Shown here: positions 36,153 to 46,115 of the stretch, piece by piece
Position numbering within the stretch: the stretch's first letter is position 1
How the letters are laid out: each line of letters starts with the position of its first letter
NCBI RefSeq assembly: GCF_003660445.1
Contig: NZ_QZVQ01000002.1
Location: 186,001 to 250,000 of the forward strand
Reading direction: 5' to 3'
Source of the DNA: Croceibacterium ferulae
Lineage (GTDB): Bacteria; Pseudomonadota; Alphaproteobacteria; Sphingomonadales; Sphingomonadaceae
DNA length: 64,000 nt
Notes under the pieces: model-generated
Told to the model about the DNA's origin: nothing
Database searches by the model: none
The model's input: only the letters and a program-made list of their open reading frames with translations
Made by a program: the position numbers and the translations under genes

Positions 36153-36539
36153 GTGGCGATTCGAAACGACGTCAGCAGCCTGCTCGACAGGATCGGCCGG
36201 CATGATCTGCGGTATCGCGAATTTGGCGATCCGCTGGGCGACATGGAGATGTGGCCCATCTTCGAAGCCCTGCTGCAGGATCGCCGGATCGTGGGCGAGG
36301 CGCCGAGCGCGCTGGACCAGCGCCGACGCAGCCAGGCCGTGCAGCAGCGGATGGTGGCGGCCCCGCTGCCCGCCGACCCGACCCCGCCGCCGCCGCCGCC
36401 CCCACGATCGCAGCCGCCATTATCTGTCGCTCCGCAGGCGCAACCGGTGCAATCGCCATCGCCAGCAAATGATGCGCAGGTCCGCGCCTTCTTCGGGCAA
36501 CTGGGTGCCGGCACCCGCACCAACGGGCGTGACCAATGA
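36153..36539 (+). CDS. Cellulose biosynthesis BcsP/BcsR-like protein
   Basis: A 128-residue protein. The first 45 residues (SSLLDRIGRHDLRYREFG, then MWPIFEALL) resemble the BcsR/BcsP short domain, in which an acidic/aromatic motif and a WPxLE-type helix recur; the remaining part is proline-rich and disordered. In enterobacteria BcsR stabilises BcsQ and the synthase complex. Here too bcsQ follows directly, overlapping by ATGA. GTG start with GAGGGG upstream. The family assignment is tentative because similarity is short. Confidence 0.6.
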   Translation: MAIRNDVSSLLDRIGRHDLRYREFGDPLGDMEMWPIFEALLQDRRIVGEAPSALDQRRRSQAVQQRMVAAPLPADPTPPPPPPPRSQPPLSVAPQAQPVQSPSPANDAQVRAFFGQLGAGTRTNGRDQ

Positions 36540-37255
36540 GCCTGATCCTGTTCCATTCGCCCAAGGGCGGCGTCGGCACCACCTTCCTGGCGGCGCATTG
36601 CGCCATGGAGCTGGCGACCCGCGGCCATGACGTGGTGGCGATCGACTTCACCTACCAGGCCACACTGAAGCTGTTCTTCGGCCTGCTGCCCGATCAGCCA
36701 CTGGTAAAGGCAGGCGACACCAGCGGCGACGAGATCGTCGTTGCCGGGGTGGAGCTGTTCGACGGGGAGGAACTGGGCCGTTCCCCTGCGTTCCGGCAGC
36801 TGCTGTCACAACCGGGCGCACAGCCCTTCCCCACCGACAAGGTGATCGTGGCGGACATCGCCGCGCATGACCGCGCACTGCGCCAGTTGCTGATGCCCCA
36901 TGCCGCCCTGCATGTCGTCCCGCTGGTCCCGCGGCCGGCTGCGCTGGCGGCGCTGGTCCACGTCGATCCCGACACCCCGCTGATCGAGCTGGAACGGACC
37001 GCGCTGGTCCTCAACATGCTGGACGACACCCGCACGCTGGCGCGCCATTCGCGCGTGTTCCTGAGCGAGGCGTTCGGCGACCTTATGGCCGGATCCGTCC
37101 GCCGGGACGAAAGCGTGGCGGAGGCGATCGCGAACTTTGACTCGCTCGCCAAGCTGTTCCCGCACAGCCCGGCATTGGGCGACATCGCGCATCTGGCCGG
37201 CGTGCTGGAACAGCGTGCCGGGCTGGTCGCGCATGAAGCGCAGGCATCCGCGTGA
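36536..37255 (+). CDS. bcsQ: Cellulose operon ParA/MinD-like ATPase BcsQ
   Basis: A 239-residue cytoplasmic P-loop ATPase. HSPKGGVGTTFLAAH is the deviant Walker A of the ParA/MinD family, as in BcsQ (YhjQ). In enteric bacteria BcsQ localises the cellulose synthase at the cell pole and is required for secretion. It overlaps the previous gene (ATGA) and the next (GTGA). The remaining ATPase motifs are degenerate (VIVADIAAHD where DTPP is usual), as in many BcsQ proteins. Confidence 0.88.
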   Translation: MSLILFHSPKGGVGTTFLAAHCAMELATRGHDVVAIDFTYQATLKLFFGLLPDQPLVKAGDTSGDEIVVAGVELFDGEELGRSPAFRQLLSQPGAQPFPTDKVIVADIAAHDRALRQLLMPHAALHVVPLVPRPAALAALVHVDPDTPLIELERTALVLNMLDDTRTLARHSRVFLSEAFGDLMAGSVRRDESVAEAIANFDSLAKLFPHSPALGDIAHLAGVLEQRAGLVAHEAQASA

Positions 37256-40200
37256 TCATGCCCCGCAGCCGCATCGGCAGCGGCCTCGTGTGGATCGCGG
37301 TCGCCGCGCTGGCCGTGCTGGTGGTGGGCGTGCCGCTGGCGCTGGGCGATCAGTGGACCTTTGCCTTCCTGACCATCGCCGGCGCGGTGTGGCTGGCCAG
37401 CCGGCGCACGCGATCCGCGCTGCTGACGCTGGGCATCCTCAGCCTGATCGTGTCCACCCGCTACATCTTCTGGCGCACCACGCAGACGCTGTCCTTCGAC
37501 AGCCCGCTGGAAACACTGCTGGGCCTGGGCCTGTATGCGGCGGAGCTGTATGCCTGGATCATCCTGGTGCTGGGCCTGCTGCAGACCGCCTGGCCGCTGG
37601 AGCGGGGCAATGTCGCGCTGACGGGCGAGCCGGAGAACTGGCCGTTGGTCGACGTCTATATCCCGACCTACAATGAAAGCCTGTCCATCGTGCGGACCAC
37701 CGTGTTCGCAGCGCTGGACATGGATTATCCCGCCGACCGGTTCCGGGTCTATATCCTGGACGACGGTAAGCGGCCGGAATTCCAGAACTTCGCGCGGGAG
37801 GTCGGCTGCGGTTACCTGACGCGGGCGGACAACAACCACGCCAAGGCCGGCAATCTCAACACCGCGCTTCGCAAGACCAGTGGCGATCTGATCGCGATCT
37901 TCGACTGCGATCACGTGCCGACCCGCGCCTTCCTGCAGCTGTCCGTCGGCTGGTTCCAGAAGGACCGCAAGCTCGCTCTGCTGCAGACGCCGCACCACAT
38001 GTATTCGCCCGATCCGGTGCAGCGCAACCTGCGGTCCGTGAAGGACCAGCCGGGCGAAGGCGACCTGTTCTACGGCCCGATCCAGAAGGGCAACGACCTG
38101 TGGAACGCGGCCTTCTTCTGCGGGTCGTGCGCGATCATCCGACGGCAGTCGCTGGCCGATGTCGGCGGCTTCGCGTTCGAGACGGTGACGGAGGACGCGC
38201 ATACCGCGCTGAAGCTGCAGCGGCGCGGCTGGAACACCGCCTATGTCGACACGCGCCTGTCCGCCGGTCTGGCGACGGAGCGGCTGGTGCTGCATATCGG
38301 GCAGCGCATCCGCTGGGCGCGCGGGATGACGCAGATCATGCGGATCGACAATCCGCTGTTCGGGCCCGGCCTCAGCTGGCAGCAGCGGCTTTGCTACCTC
38401 AATGCGATGCTGCACTTCCAGTTTCCGCTGCCGCGCATCGTGTTCCTGACCAGCCCGCTGGCCTATCTGCTGTTCGGCGCGAACATCATCCAGGCGTCCG
38501 CCTCCATGATCTTCGCCTATGCCCTGCCGCATCTGTACTGTTCCATGGTGGCCGGCAGCCTGACGCACGGGCCCGACCGGCGCCCGTTCTGGAGCGAGAT
38601 CTACGAGACGCTGATCGCCTTCCATCTGGTCAAGCCGACGGTGCTGACCTGGTTTCAGCCGCGCAAGGGCAAGTTCAACGTGACCGACAAGGGGGAGACG
38701 CTGGACCAGAGCTTCTTCGACCGGCAGGCCGTGCGGCCGCATCTGCTGTGCATCGCGCTGATCGTGCTGGGCGTGGGCTGGGGCGCGGTGAAGCTGGTCT
38801 TCTTCCCTCATCTGTTCGACATTCAGGGCGATACCTTCGCGCTGAACGCGGCCTGGGCGACCTTCAGCCTGCTGATCCTGACCGCCGCCGTCTCCGTCGC
38901 CTATGAAGCGCGGCAGGCCCGCCGCTTCGTGCGCATCCCGGCCGACCTGCCCTGCACCATCCACTTCGCCAACGGCCACATCCTGGACGGCCGGACAGAG
39001 GAGGTCTCCATGGGCGGCCTGACCGCGCTGCTGCCGAAGGACATCCTGGCCGACACCAGCAAGTGGGAGCCGACCCATGTCTCCATGCCGATGGCGCACG
39101 AGACGCTGACCCTGCCGGTGCAGCCCGTCAGCCTGAAGAACGGCGCCGTGCGCGTGCGCTTCCCGCGCCTCGACCTACGGCAGGAGCGCCAGCTGGTGCG
39201 CGCCGTGATGGGCCGTGCCGATGCTTGGACCCGTTCCACCCCACGCCGGCAAGTGCCTGCCCTGACCGCTTTCAAGGACATTCTGGTGATCGCATTCGTC
39301 ACGATCGGGCGCCTGCTCGGCTTCAACCGCGCGGAACGCCGCGCCGAAGCCGCCGCCATCCGCCTGCAGGAGGAAGAGAACCGCAAGCTGGAACAGGAAC
39401 TGGGCGGGCGCCAGGGCGCGCTGCGCGGTGCATCGCGGCCCGGCCTGCCGGACCTGGAGCCGGTCGCCAGAACACGCCGCACCCTGCCCGCAGCGCTGGG
39501 CGCCATCGCCCTGCTGCTGGCGGGACTGCTGCTGCCCGGCCATGACGGCGCTGCCCGGGCGCAGGCCGGCCCGCAGCCCGGGGTGAACGCGGCCGCAACC
39601 ACCAGCGCCGCCGGCACCACCCGCCGCGTGCTGACCCTGCGCGACCTCAGGATCCTGCGCCCCATCCGGCTGGAAGGCACCCGCGGAGAGATCGGCATCC
39701 CCTTCGGCATGCGGCAGGACGAGGTCGTCACCGGTGCCCGCATGGTGCTGAATTTCGCCAGCAGCCCCGCCCTGCTGGCGGATCTGAGCCAGCTGGTCGT
39801 GCTGCTGAATGACGAGGTCGTGCAGGTCATCCCCCTTACCGCGGCCGAGGCCGCCGGGCGGGTCGTCACCATCCCGGTCAACCCGGCGCTGTTCCTGCCC
39901 GGCGACAACCGGCTGAACCTGCGGCTGGTCGGCCACTACACCCGCGATTGCGAGGATCCGTTCCACTCCACCTTGTGGACCAACGTCAGCAATGTGCGAT
40001 CCTGGCTGGACCTGAATGTGCAGCGCCTGCGCCTGCCGCCCGACCTTGCCCGCCTGCCGCGCCCGCTGTTCGATCCGGACCAGACCCAGACGCTGGTGCT
40101 GCCCTTCGTCTTCGGCGGCGCGCCCGATGCGCCGATGCTGGAAGCGGCGGCCGCAATCGCCGGCTGGATGGGCGCGGAGGCGAGCTATCGCGGGTTCGAC

Positions 40201-41730
40201 TTCCCGCCGATGGTCGGCCGCCTGCCGCGTGGTGACGCGGTGGTGTTCCTGCGCGCCGGCCAGACCCTGCCCGGCATCACCCTGCCCGTCGGCGGGGCGC
40301 AGGCGCGGATCATCCCCAATCCCACCGATCCGTTCGGGCAGCTGCTGGTCGTCAGCGGCGCCAGCAATCGTGACCTGAAGCTGGCAGCCGCCGCCATCGC
40401 CAGCGGCCGGGTGGCGTTCCGCGGGCCGGACGCCCAGCTGAACGGCGCGCGCATTCCCGCCTACCCCGCCTATGGCGCGCCGCGTTGGCTGCGCACCGAT
40501 CGCCCGGTCGCGCTGGGCGAGCTGGTCGCGGCAAACACCCTGCAGGGCATGGGCCTGCGCCCGGGCGCGCTGGCGGTGCAGTTCCGCGCCGCGCCCGACC
40601 TGTTCTTCTGGCCGCGCGACGGGGGTCATCTCGACCTCGACTACCGCTACCCCCAGGCTGACTGGATGGACAAGCGCGGCAGCCGGATGGACGTGTCGCT
40701 GAACGGCCAGTTCCAGCGCAGCCTGCCGCTGGCCCGGGCCAGCTGGTGGCAGTCGCTGTTCGGCAATTCGGCTGCCAGCTCCCTCACCAGCGATGCCCGC
40801 GTGACCCTGCCGCGCTATGACCTGTATGGTCAGAACGAGCTGGTGTTCGATTACAACATGGTGTTGGCCGACAAGCAGGAATGCAGCGGCACCCTGCCCG
40901 AGAATGTGCGGACAGCCGTGCTGCCGACCACCAGGATCGACCTGACGGACGCCTATCACGCGCTGCGGATGCCGGACCTCGCCAGCTTCGCCAATGCCGG
41001 CTACCCCTTCACCATCCACCCCGATCTGGCGCGCACCGCCGTGGTGCTGGGCCGGGCGCCCACGGCCGAGACGATCCGCGCCTTCCTGGTGCTGATGGGC
41101 CGGTTCGGCGATGCCACCGGCGCCCCCGCCACCCGCGTGCGGGTACTGGCAGAAGGCAATGAGCGTCAGCTGGACGGCCTGGACGTGATCGTGCTGGGCG
41201 ACACGCAGCTGGCCGAAGGCAACCCGCTCTTCACCAATGCGCCGGTCTCTGGCAGCGGCGGGCGGCTGAGCGTGGTGCAGGGTTCGCCCGTGACCCGCGC
41301 CTTCGACGGCTACACCCCGTTCTCCGACCAGCAGGGAGAGGCGGCCGAGTTCGTGTCCACGCTGGACGGGTTCCAGGGCATTGTCGGGTTCCAGTCCCCC
41401 TACTCCGGCGACCGGTCCGTGGTGGCGATCCTGGCGGACGACCCCGCCTTGCTGCCACTGCTGGTGCAGAACATGGCCGACCTGCAGATCAACGCGCAGA
41501 TTGGCGGCGACCTGTCCGTGTTCAATGGCGAGGGCATGAGCAGCTACGCCGTCGGCCCAAGCTACTGGAGCGGATCGCTGCCGCTGTGGGTGCGCATCGC
41601 CTACTGGTTCAGCCAGTACCCGCTGCTGCTGGCAGCGGGCGGCCTGCTGATCGCATTCCTGGTGGCCGGCCCGCTGCTGCTGGTGCTGCGCCGCCGTGCG
41701 GCCCGCCGCCTTGACGGAGAAGGTGCATGA
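37252..41730 (+). CDS. bcsAB: Fused cellulose synthase BcsA-BcsB
   Basis: A 1492-residue inner-membrane protein combining catalytic BcsA and periplasmic BcsB. BcsA (about 1-735) has membrane helices at both ends of a GT2 domain with DVYIPTYNE, D218-C-D220, TED (D315) and Q351-x-x-R-W, which build beta-1,4-glucan from UDP-glucose. A PilZ domain has RRFVR (557-561), but EVSMGG (584-589) where [D/N]xSxxG is usual. A hydrophobic segment (about 745-763) then leads into BcsB, with carbohydrate-binding and flavodoxin-like repeats and a C-terminal anchor helix (about 1450-1482). The GTG start overlaps bcsQ; ATG 37258 is an alternative. Confidence 0.95.
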   Translation: MIMPRSRIGSGLVWIAVAALAVLVVGVPLALGDQWTFAFLTIAGAVWLASRRTRSALLTLGILSLIVSTRYIFWRTTQTLSFDSPLETLLGLGLYAAELYAWIILVLGLLQTAWPLERGNVALTGEPENWPLVDVYIPTYNESLSIVRTTVFAALDMDYPADRFRVYILDDGKRPEFQNFAREVGCGYLTRADNNHAKAGNLNTALRKTSGDLIAIFDCDHVPTRAFLQLSVGWFQKDRKLALLQTPHHMYSPDPVQRNLRSVKDQPGEGDLFYGPIQKGNDLWNAAFFCGSCAIIRRQSLADVGGFAFETVTEDAHTALKLQRRGWNTAYVDTRLSAGLATERLVLHIGQRIRWARGMTQIMRIDNPLFGPGLSWQQRLCYLNAMLHFQFPLPRIVFLTSPLAYLLFGANIIQASASMIFAYALPHLYCSMVAGSLTHGPDRRPFWSEIYETLIAFHLVKPTVLTWFQPRKGKFNVTDKGETLDQSFFDRQAVRPHLLCIALIVLGVGWGAVKLVFFPHLFDIQGDTFALNAAWATFSLLILTAAVSVAYEARQARRFVRIPADLPCTIHFANGHILDGRTEEVSMGGLTALLPKDILADTSKWEPTHVSMPMAHETLTLPVQPVSLKNGAVRVRFPRLDLRQERQLVRAVMGRADAWTRSTPRRQVPALTAFKDILVIAFVTIGRLLGFNRAERRAEAAAIRLQEEENRKLEQELGGRQGALRGASRPGLPDLEPVARTRRTLPAALGAIALLLAGLLLPGHDGAARAQAGPQPGVNAAATTSAAGTTRRVLTLRDLRILRPIRLEGTRGEIGIPFGMRQDEVVTGARMVLNFASSPALLADLSQLVVLLNDEVVQVIPLTAAEAAGRVVTIPVNPALFLPGDNRLNLRLVGHYTRDCEDPFHSTLWTNVSNVRSWLDLNVQRLRLPPDLARLPRPLFDPDQTQTLVLPFVFGGAPDAPMLEAAAAIAGWMGAEASYRGFDFPPMVGRLPRGDAVVFLRAGQTLPGITLPVGGAQARIIPNPTDPFGQLLVVSGASNRDLKLAAAAIASGRVAFRGPDAQLNGARIPAYPAYGAPRWLRTDRPVALGELVAANTLQGMGLRPGALAVQFRAAPDLFFWPRDGGHLDLDYRYPQADWMDKRGSRMDVSLNGQFQRSLPLARASWWQSLFGNSAASSLTSDARVTLPRYDLYGQNELVFDYNMVLADKQECSGTLPENVRTAVLPTTRIDLTDAYHALRMPDLASFANAGYPFTIHPDLARTAVVLGRAPTAETIRAFLVLMGRFGDATGAPATRVRVLAEGNERQLDGLDVIVLGDTQLAEGNPLFTNAPVSGSGGRLSVVQGSPVTRAFDGYTPFSDQQGEAAEFVSTLDGFQGIVGFQSPYSGDRSVVAILADDPALLPLLVQNMADLQINAQIGGDLSVFNGEGMSSYAVGPSYWSGSLPLWVRIAYWFSQYPLLLAAGGLLIAFLVAGPLLLVLRRRAARRLDGEGA

Positions 41731-44700
41731 GCCGGCAGGCGACACGCAGCCTCGCCCTGCTGCTGAGTGCCGGCACGCTGGCGCTGGGCGGCACCGCCCT
41801 GCCCGCCGGCCCGGCACAGGCGCAGGCCACCGGGGTGGAGGCGCTGCTGGCACAGGCGCGCTATTGGCGCAGCCAGGGGCGGGACGACCGTGCCCGCGAT
41901 GCCTACCGCCGCGTGCTGCAGATCGATCCCGGCAATGCCGAGGCGCGACGCGGCGTGGCCGGCGGCGGCACACCCGCGCCGACAGCCCGGCCCGCCCCCA
42001 GCCCGGCACCCGCGCCTGCACCTGCACCTGCACCCGCAGCGCGGACCAGCGTCGCGCCGGCGCCGGCTGCCAGACCCGCAGCCCGCCCCGCCGCACCACG
42101 TGACACCGGCGGCGAACAGCGCGCGCAAGGTTTCCGGGCGCTGGAAGCCGGCCAGCTGGATCGCGCCGCCAGCCTGTTCCAGTCGGCGCTGGGCCGGAAC
42201 CGGTCGGATGACGAGGCGCTGGGCGGCCTTGGCATCGTGCGCCTGCGCCAGAGCCGCTTTGTGGAAGCGCGCGACCTGCTGACGCGCGCCACCTCCCTGG
42301 GCAATGCGACCCAATGGGCCGATGCGCTGCGTAGCGCGCGTTTCTATGGCGGGATCGAGGAGGCACGCGCCACCCTCTCCGCCGGCGACGTGGCCGGCGC
42401 CGAGGCGCAGGCGCAGGCGCTGGTCCGCAGCGGGTTCGAAACGCCGGCGCCTGCGCTGCTGCTGCTGGCCGAAATCTACGAACAGCAGGGCCGCTATGCC
42501 GATGCGGCCGACATCCTGGCGCAGGCAGGCGCCAATCCCGGAGCCGAGGCCGACCAGCTGCAAAGCCGCGCCGCACGCAACCGTGCGCTGGCGGCAGCCC
42601 GCAGCGGCGATGCCGACACGGCAGAGGAAGCCTTCGTCAGCGGCCTGCTGCTCGATCCGAACGATCCATGGATCCGCTACGAGTTCGGCCGCTGGCTGAT
42701 CGCCCGGGGCCGCGCGGCGGAGGGTGATTCCACGATTGCGGCGCTGTCCGGGATCGGCACGGCCGATGCGCTATATGCGGCGGCGCTGCTGCAGGAGGAG
42801 CTGGGCCGGCCGGGAGAGGCGCAACGGCTGGTCGATCGCATTCCCGATGCGGAACGGTCGGCGCTGGTCCGCAGCTTCGCCAACAGCCTGGCGCTGCAGC
42901 GGCAGCTGGAACAGGCGCGTGCGCTGGCGGCACAAGGGCAGGAGGCAGAGGCGAGTTCCACCCTGCGTCGCCTGGCCGCCGATCCCGCCTATGCCGCGCA
43001 ACGCCCGCAGATCGCGCAGGCGCTGCTCGACACCGGCGACCGGGCGGGCGCGGCCGACGTTGCACGGGGCGCGCTGGCAGGCGGCGCGGCCGACGCTGCC
43101 GGCTACGAAACGCTGGTGCGCGTGTTGTCGGGTGCTGGAGCCGATGTGGAGGCGCGCGCCGCACTGGCGGGTGCGCGCCAGCGGCTGGGCGGCGCTCAGG
43201 TCGAACGGCTGGACGCGGTGCTGTCCGTCTCGCGGGCAGAACGGTTGCGGGCGGATGGCCAGCTGGCCGAAGCGTTCGACCTGCTGCAGGAAGCCTGGCG
43301 GGTGGAGCCGAACAGCACGGAGGTGCTGTTCCAGCTTGGCCTGCTGTACGAAGCCGGCAACATGCCCGCGCAGGGCGCGCAGACCTTCCAGCTGCTGCTG
43401 GCACGCAAGCCGGACGATGTGCCGGCCCTGCTCGGCCTGGCCCGCACCGCCACCGCCGCGGGCGACAACCGCCTGGCGGAAGATGCGCTGCGCCGGGCGA
43501 TGGCGCAGGCGCCGGAGGATCACGAGGTCTATCTGGCGGCGGCCGATCTGGCGCGCGCACGGGGTGACGAGCGCCGGGCCGTGCGCCTGCTGGAGCAGGC
43601 CCGGCTGTTCTATGGCCGCAGCCGCGGGATGGCGCTGGGCGACCTGTCCGCCGGCAACCCCTTCGCCAGCACCGCGCTCGGCACCAATCCGTTCCGGGCG
43701 CAACAGGCGCGCGCGCAAGCCCCCGCCAGCATCAATCCCTTCGCCTTGAGCGGCGGCGATACCCGCCTGCCCGGCGATGCTGTCTCCACCGGTTTTCCAC
43801 AGGCCTATGCACAGGACGAGCCGACCGTAGCGGCGGACCCGGTGCTGGCGCGGATCGACCGCGACATCCGCACGCTGAGCAACGAGGCCGGCCCGCGGGT
43901 CGAAGTCGATGCCGGCTTCCGCGACCGTTCGGGCGAGGAAGGCTTGAGCGCGCTCAGCGAGCTGAATGGCACCGCCCGCTTCTCCACCGATCTCGGCCCC
44001 GGCCGGATCGGTGTGGAGGCGGAGCTGGTCGCGCTCGACAGCGGCGTGCCCTCCCGCTCCGCCCAGGCCCGCTTCGGCCGCAACGCCACGGCAGAGGCGC
44101 AGGCGATCGTGGACGAGGTCGAGACTCCGCTGGTGCTGGCGCAGACGCAGCATGCGGCAGGCGTGGCGCCCAGCCTGTTCTATGCCGGCGACCGGTTCGA
44201 TGCGCGGATCGGCACCACGCCATTGGGCTTCGAATATCAGGAGATCACCGGCCGGCTGGAGGCCCGCCCACGCCTCGGCCCCAGCACGGTCGCCCGGGCC
44301 TGGGTCGAGCGACAGGCGGTGGATGACACCATCCTGTCCTATGCCGGAACGCGCGACCCGGTGACGGGCGCCTTCTGGGGGCAGGTCATGCAGACCGGCG
44401 GCGGCGTGTCGCTGTCGTGGGATCAGGCCGGCAACGGCGTCTATGGCGATATCGCCTATCACCAGTATCGCGGGCGCGAGGTGGCGGACAATCACAGCGT
44501 GCAGGGCAATGTCGGTGGCTACCTGCTGCTGCATCAGGGCGCCCGCGACCGGATCGTGGCCGGGGCCAATTTCAATTATCAGGCCTACGACAACAGCCAG
44601 AACAACTTCACCTACGGTCATGGCGGCTATTTCAGCCCGCAGACCTTCCTCGCCGTCAGCTTCCCGCTGCGCTACATCCACACGGACGATCGCTGGGAAA

Positions 44701-44999
44701 TGGAGCTGCAGGCCGCGCCCGGTTACCAGAGCTTCGATCAGGACCAGACGGCGATCTACCCCACCGATCCCGCCGCGCAGGCGCAGCTGGATGCGCTGAA
44801 GCAGATCAACACCGATGTGCGCAGCTATTATGACGGGCTCAGCCAGACGGGCTTCGCCTTCTCCGGCCGGGGCCGCGCCTCCTATCAGGTCAGCCCCCGT
44901 ACACGCATCATCGGCGATCTGGGTTACGACACATTCGGGATCTTCAATGAATTCACCTCCACCATCGGGATTCGCCAGCAGCTCGGCGACGGCAATTAG
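41727..44999 (+). CDS. bcsC: Cellulose export protein BcsC (TPR plus outer-membrane porin)
   Basis: A 1090-residue secreted protein with a signal peptide (about 1-33), a long row of tetratricopeptide repeats (about 40-640: EALLAQARYWRSQGRDDRARDAYRRVLQIDP and others) with an Ala/Pro-rich linker at about 80-120, and a C-terminal beta-barrel (about 740-1090) that opens the pore in the outer membrane. It overlaps bcsAB in ATGA. The last residue is Asn rather than the usual aromatic of many outer-membrane barrels. Confidence 0.93.
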   Translation: MSRQATRSLALLLSAGTLALGGTALPAGPAQAQATGVEALLAQARYWRSQGRDDRARDAYRRVLQIDPGNAEARRGVAGGGTPAPTARPAPSPAPAPAPAPAPAARTSVAPAPAARPAARPAAPRDTGGEQRAQGFRALEAGQLDRAASLFQSALGRNRSDDEALGGLGIVRLRQSRFVEARDLLTRATSLGNATQWADALRSARFYGGIEEARATLSAGDVAGAEAQAQALVRSGFETPAPALLLLAEIYEQQGRYADAADILAQAGANPGAEADQLQSRAARNRALAAARSGDADTAEEAFVSGLLLDPNDPWIRYEFGRWLIARGRAAEGDSTIAALSGIGTADALYAAALLQEELGRPGEAQRLVDRIPDAERSALVRSFANSLALQRQLEQARALAAQGQEAEASSTLRRLAADPAYAAQRPQIAQALLDTGDRAGAADVARGALAGGAADAAGYETLVRVLSGAGADVEARAALAGARQRLGGAQVERLDAVLSVSRAERLRADGQLAEAFDLLQEAWRVEPNSTEVLFQLGLLYEAGNMPAQGAQTFQLLLARKPDDVPALLGLARTATAAGDNRLAEDALRRAMAQAPEDHEVYLAAADLARARGDERRAVRLLEQARLFYGRSRGMALGDLSAGNPFASTALGTNPFRAQQARAQAPASINPFALSGGDTRLPGDAVSTGFPQAYAQDEPTVAADPVLARIDRDIRTLSNEAGPRVEVDAGFRDRSGEEGLSALSELNGTARFSTDLGPGRIGVEAELVALDSGVPSRSAQARFGRNATAEAQAIVDEVETPLVLAQTQHAAGVAPSLFYAGDRFDARIGTTPLGFEYQEITGRLEARPRLGPSTVARAWVERQAVDDTILSYAGTRDPVTGAFWGQVMQTGGGVSLSWDQAGNGVYGDIAYHQYRGREVADNHSVQGNVGGYLLLHQGARDRIVAGANFNYQAYDNSQNNFTYGHGGYFSPQTFLAVSFPLRYIHTDDRWEMELQAAPGYQSFDQDQTAIYPTDPAAQAQLDALKQINTDVRSYYDGLSQTGFAFSGRGRASYQVSPRTRIIGDLGYDTFGIFNEFTSTIGIRQQLGDGN

Positions 45000-45000
45000 G

Positions 45001-46050
45001 GTGCGCCATGCATTGTCCCGGCGCCTGTTCTGCATCGGTGCCGCGACCGGCGTGGTGAGCGCCTGCATCGGCAGCGACAGCTCGGCCTCCCCGCCGACAC
45101 CGACGCCGACGACGACACCGATGCCGGGCGGCACCGCGCCTGTCAGCTGGGCCGGCTTCAGCGGGAGGTTTCTCGACCAATCCGGCCGGGTGATCGACAA
45201 TGGCAACAAGGGCGTCAGCCATTCCGAAGGGCAAGGCTATGGCATGGTCATGGCCGCCCATGCCGGCGATCGACAAGGTTTCACCCGCATGTGGGACTGG
45301 ACGCGGGACACGCTGCTGCGGCCCGAAGGGCTGCTGGCCTGGCGCTACGTTCCAACGGCCACCCCCCCTGTGGCCGATCCCAACAACGCCACCGACGGCG
45401 ATATTCTGGTCGCCTGGGCGCTGGGCATCGCCGGCGCGCGATGGAACCGGCAGGATTGGCTGGCGCAGGCGGCGGTCATGCGCGCCGCAATCCTGGCGCG
45501 CGTGACGGTGACGCTTGCCGGGCGGCGCGTGCTGCTGCCGGGGGTCGCCGGCTTTGCAGAAGGCGGGCGGGTGACGCTGAACCCGGCCTATTATGTCTGG
45601 CCGGCGCTGGATGCCTTCCACGCGGTGGCGCCTGCTGAAGGCTGGGACACGATCATCGCCGATGGCACATGGCTGCTGACGCAGGCGCGCTTCGGGCAGC
45701 ACCAATTGCCGACCGACTGGGTGGAATTGGCCCCCGATGGCGCGCTACGGCCCGCTCCCGGCCGATCGCCCTGGTTCGGCTTCGATGCCGTGCGCGTGCC
45801 GCTCTATGCCCAGCTGGGCGGGCGCAGCGGGCTGGCGCGGCCGGCGGCGGAATATTGGCAGGGACGGCGGAGTGCCGGGCAGATGATCCCCGCCTGGGTG
45901 GATGTCACGAACGGCGCCATCGCGGAATATGCCGGCAGCGCCGGGGTGGAGGCGATCGTTGCGCTGACCGGCGGTGGCACAGCGCCGCACGCCCTGTCCG
46001 ACGATTATTACGCCGCCGTGCTGCAGGTGCTGGCGACGCTGCGGCCCTAA
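45001..46050 (+). CDS. bcsZ: Endo-1,4-beta-glucanase BcsZ (GH8), lipoprotein/Tat-like signal
   Basis: A 349-residue cellulase that trims nascent cellulose. The GH8 signatures are present: [11 protein letters not shown] carries the acid Glu, and [13 protein letters not shown] carries the Asp of the active site. The N-terminus has SRRLF (residues 6-10), a Tat-like motif, followed by a lipobox VVSAC with C22, so it may be lipidated, unlike the soluble BcsZ of enterobacteria. The GTG one base after the bcsC stop is chosen; TTG at 45013 is an alternative. A proline/threonine linker (about 30-45) separates the anchor from the enzyme. Confidence 0.9.
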   Translation: MRHALSRRLFCIGAATGVVSACIGSDSSASPPTPTPTTTPMPGGTAPVSWAGFSGRFLDQSGRVIDNGNKGVSHSEGQGYGMVMAAHAGDRQGFTRMWDWTRDTLLRPEGLLAWRYVPTATPPVADPNNATDGDILVAWALGIAGARWNRQDWLAQAAVMRAAILARVTVTLAGRRVLLPGVAGFAEGGRVTLNPAYYVWPALDAFHAVAPAEGWDTIIADGTWLLTQARFGQHQLPTDWVELAPDGALRPAPGRSPWFGFDAVRVPLYAQLGGRSGLARPAAEYWQGRRSAGQMIPAWVDVTNGAIAEYAGSAGVEAIVALTGGGTAPHALSDDYYAAVLQVLATLRP

Positions 46051-46115
46051 CCCGATGCCTCCGGGATGTGCGGCCGCTCTGGACAAGCAGCCCCGCGCCC
46101 CGGCATAGGCCGCTG

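Noticed and set aside
39175-42576. A 1133-codon open frame on the minus strand across bcsAB and bcsC.
   Set aside because: Arg/Pro/Gly-rich, no recognisable fold, and it lies wholly over well-supported genes.
42771-45209. An 812-codon open frame on the minus strand across bcsC and bcsZ.
   Set aside because: Antisense shadow of bcsC with the same compositional bias.
45669-46115. An N-terminal extension of seryl-tRNA synthetase into bcsZ.
   Set aside because: The extension has Arg/Ala-rich shadow composition, and the serS family begins exactly at 46116.
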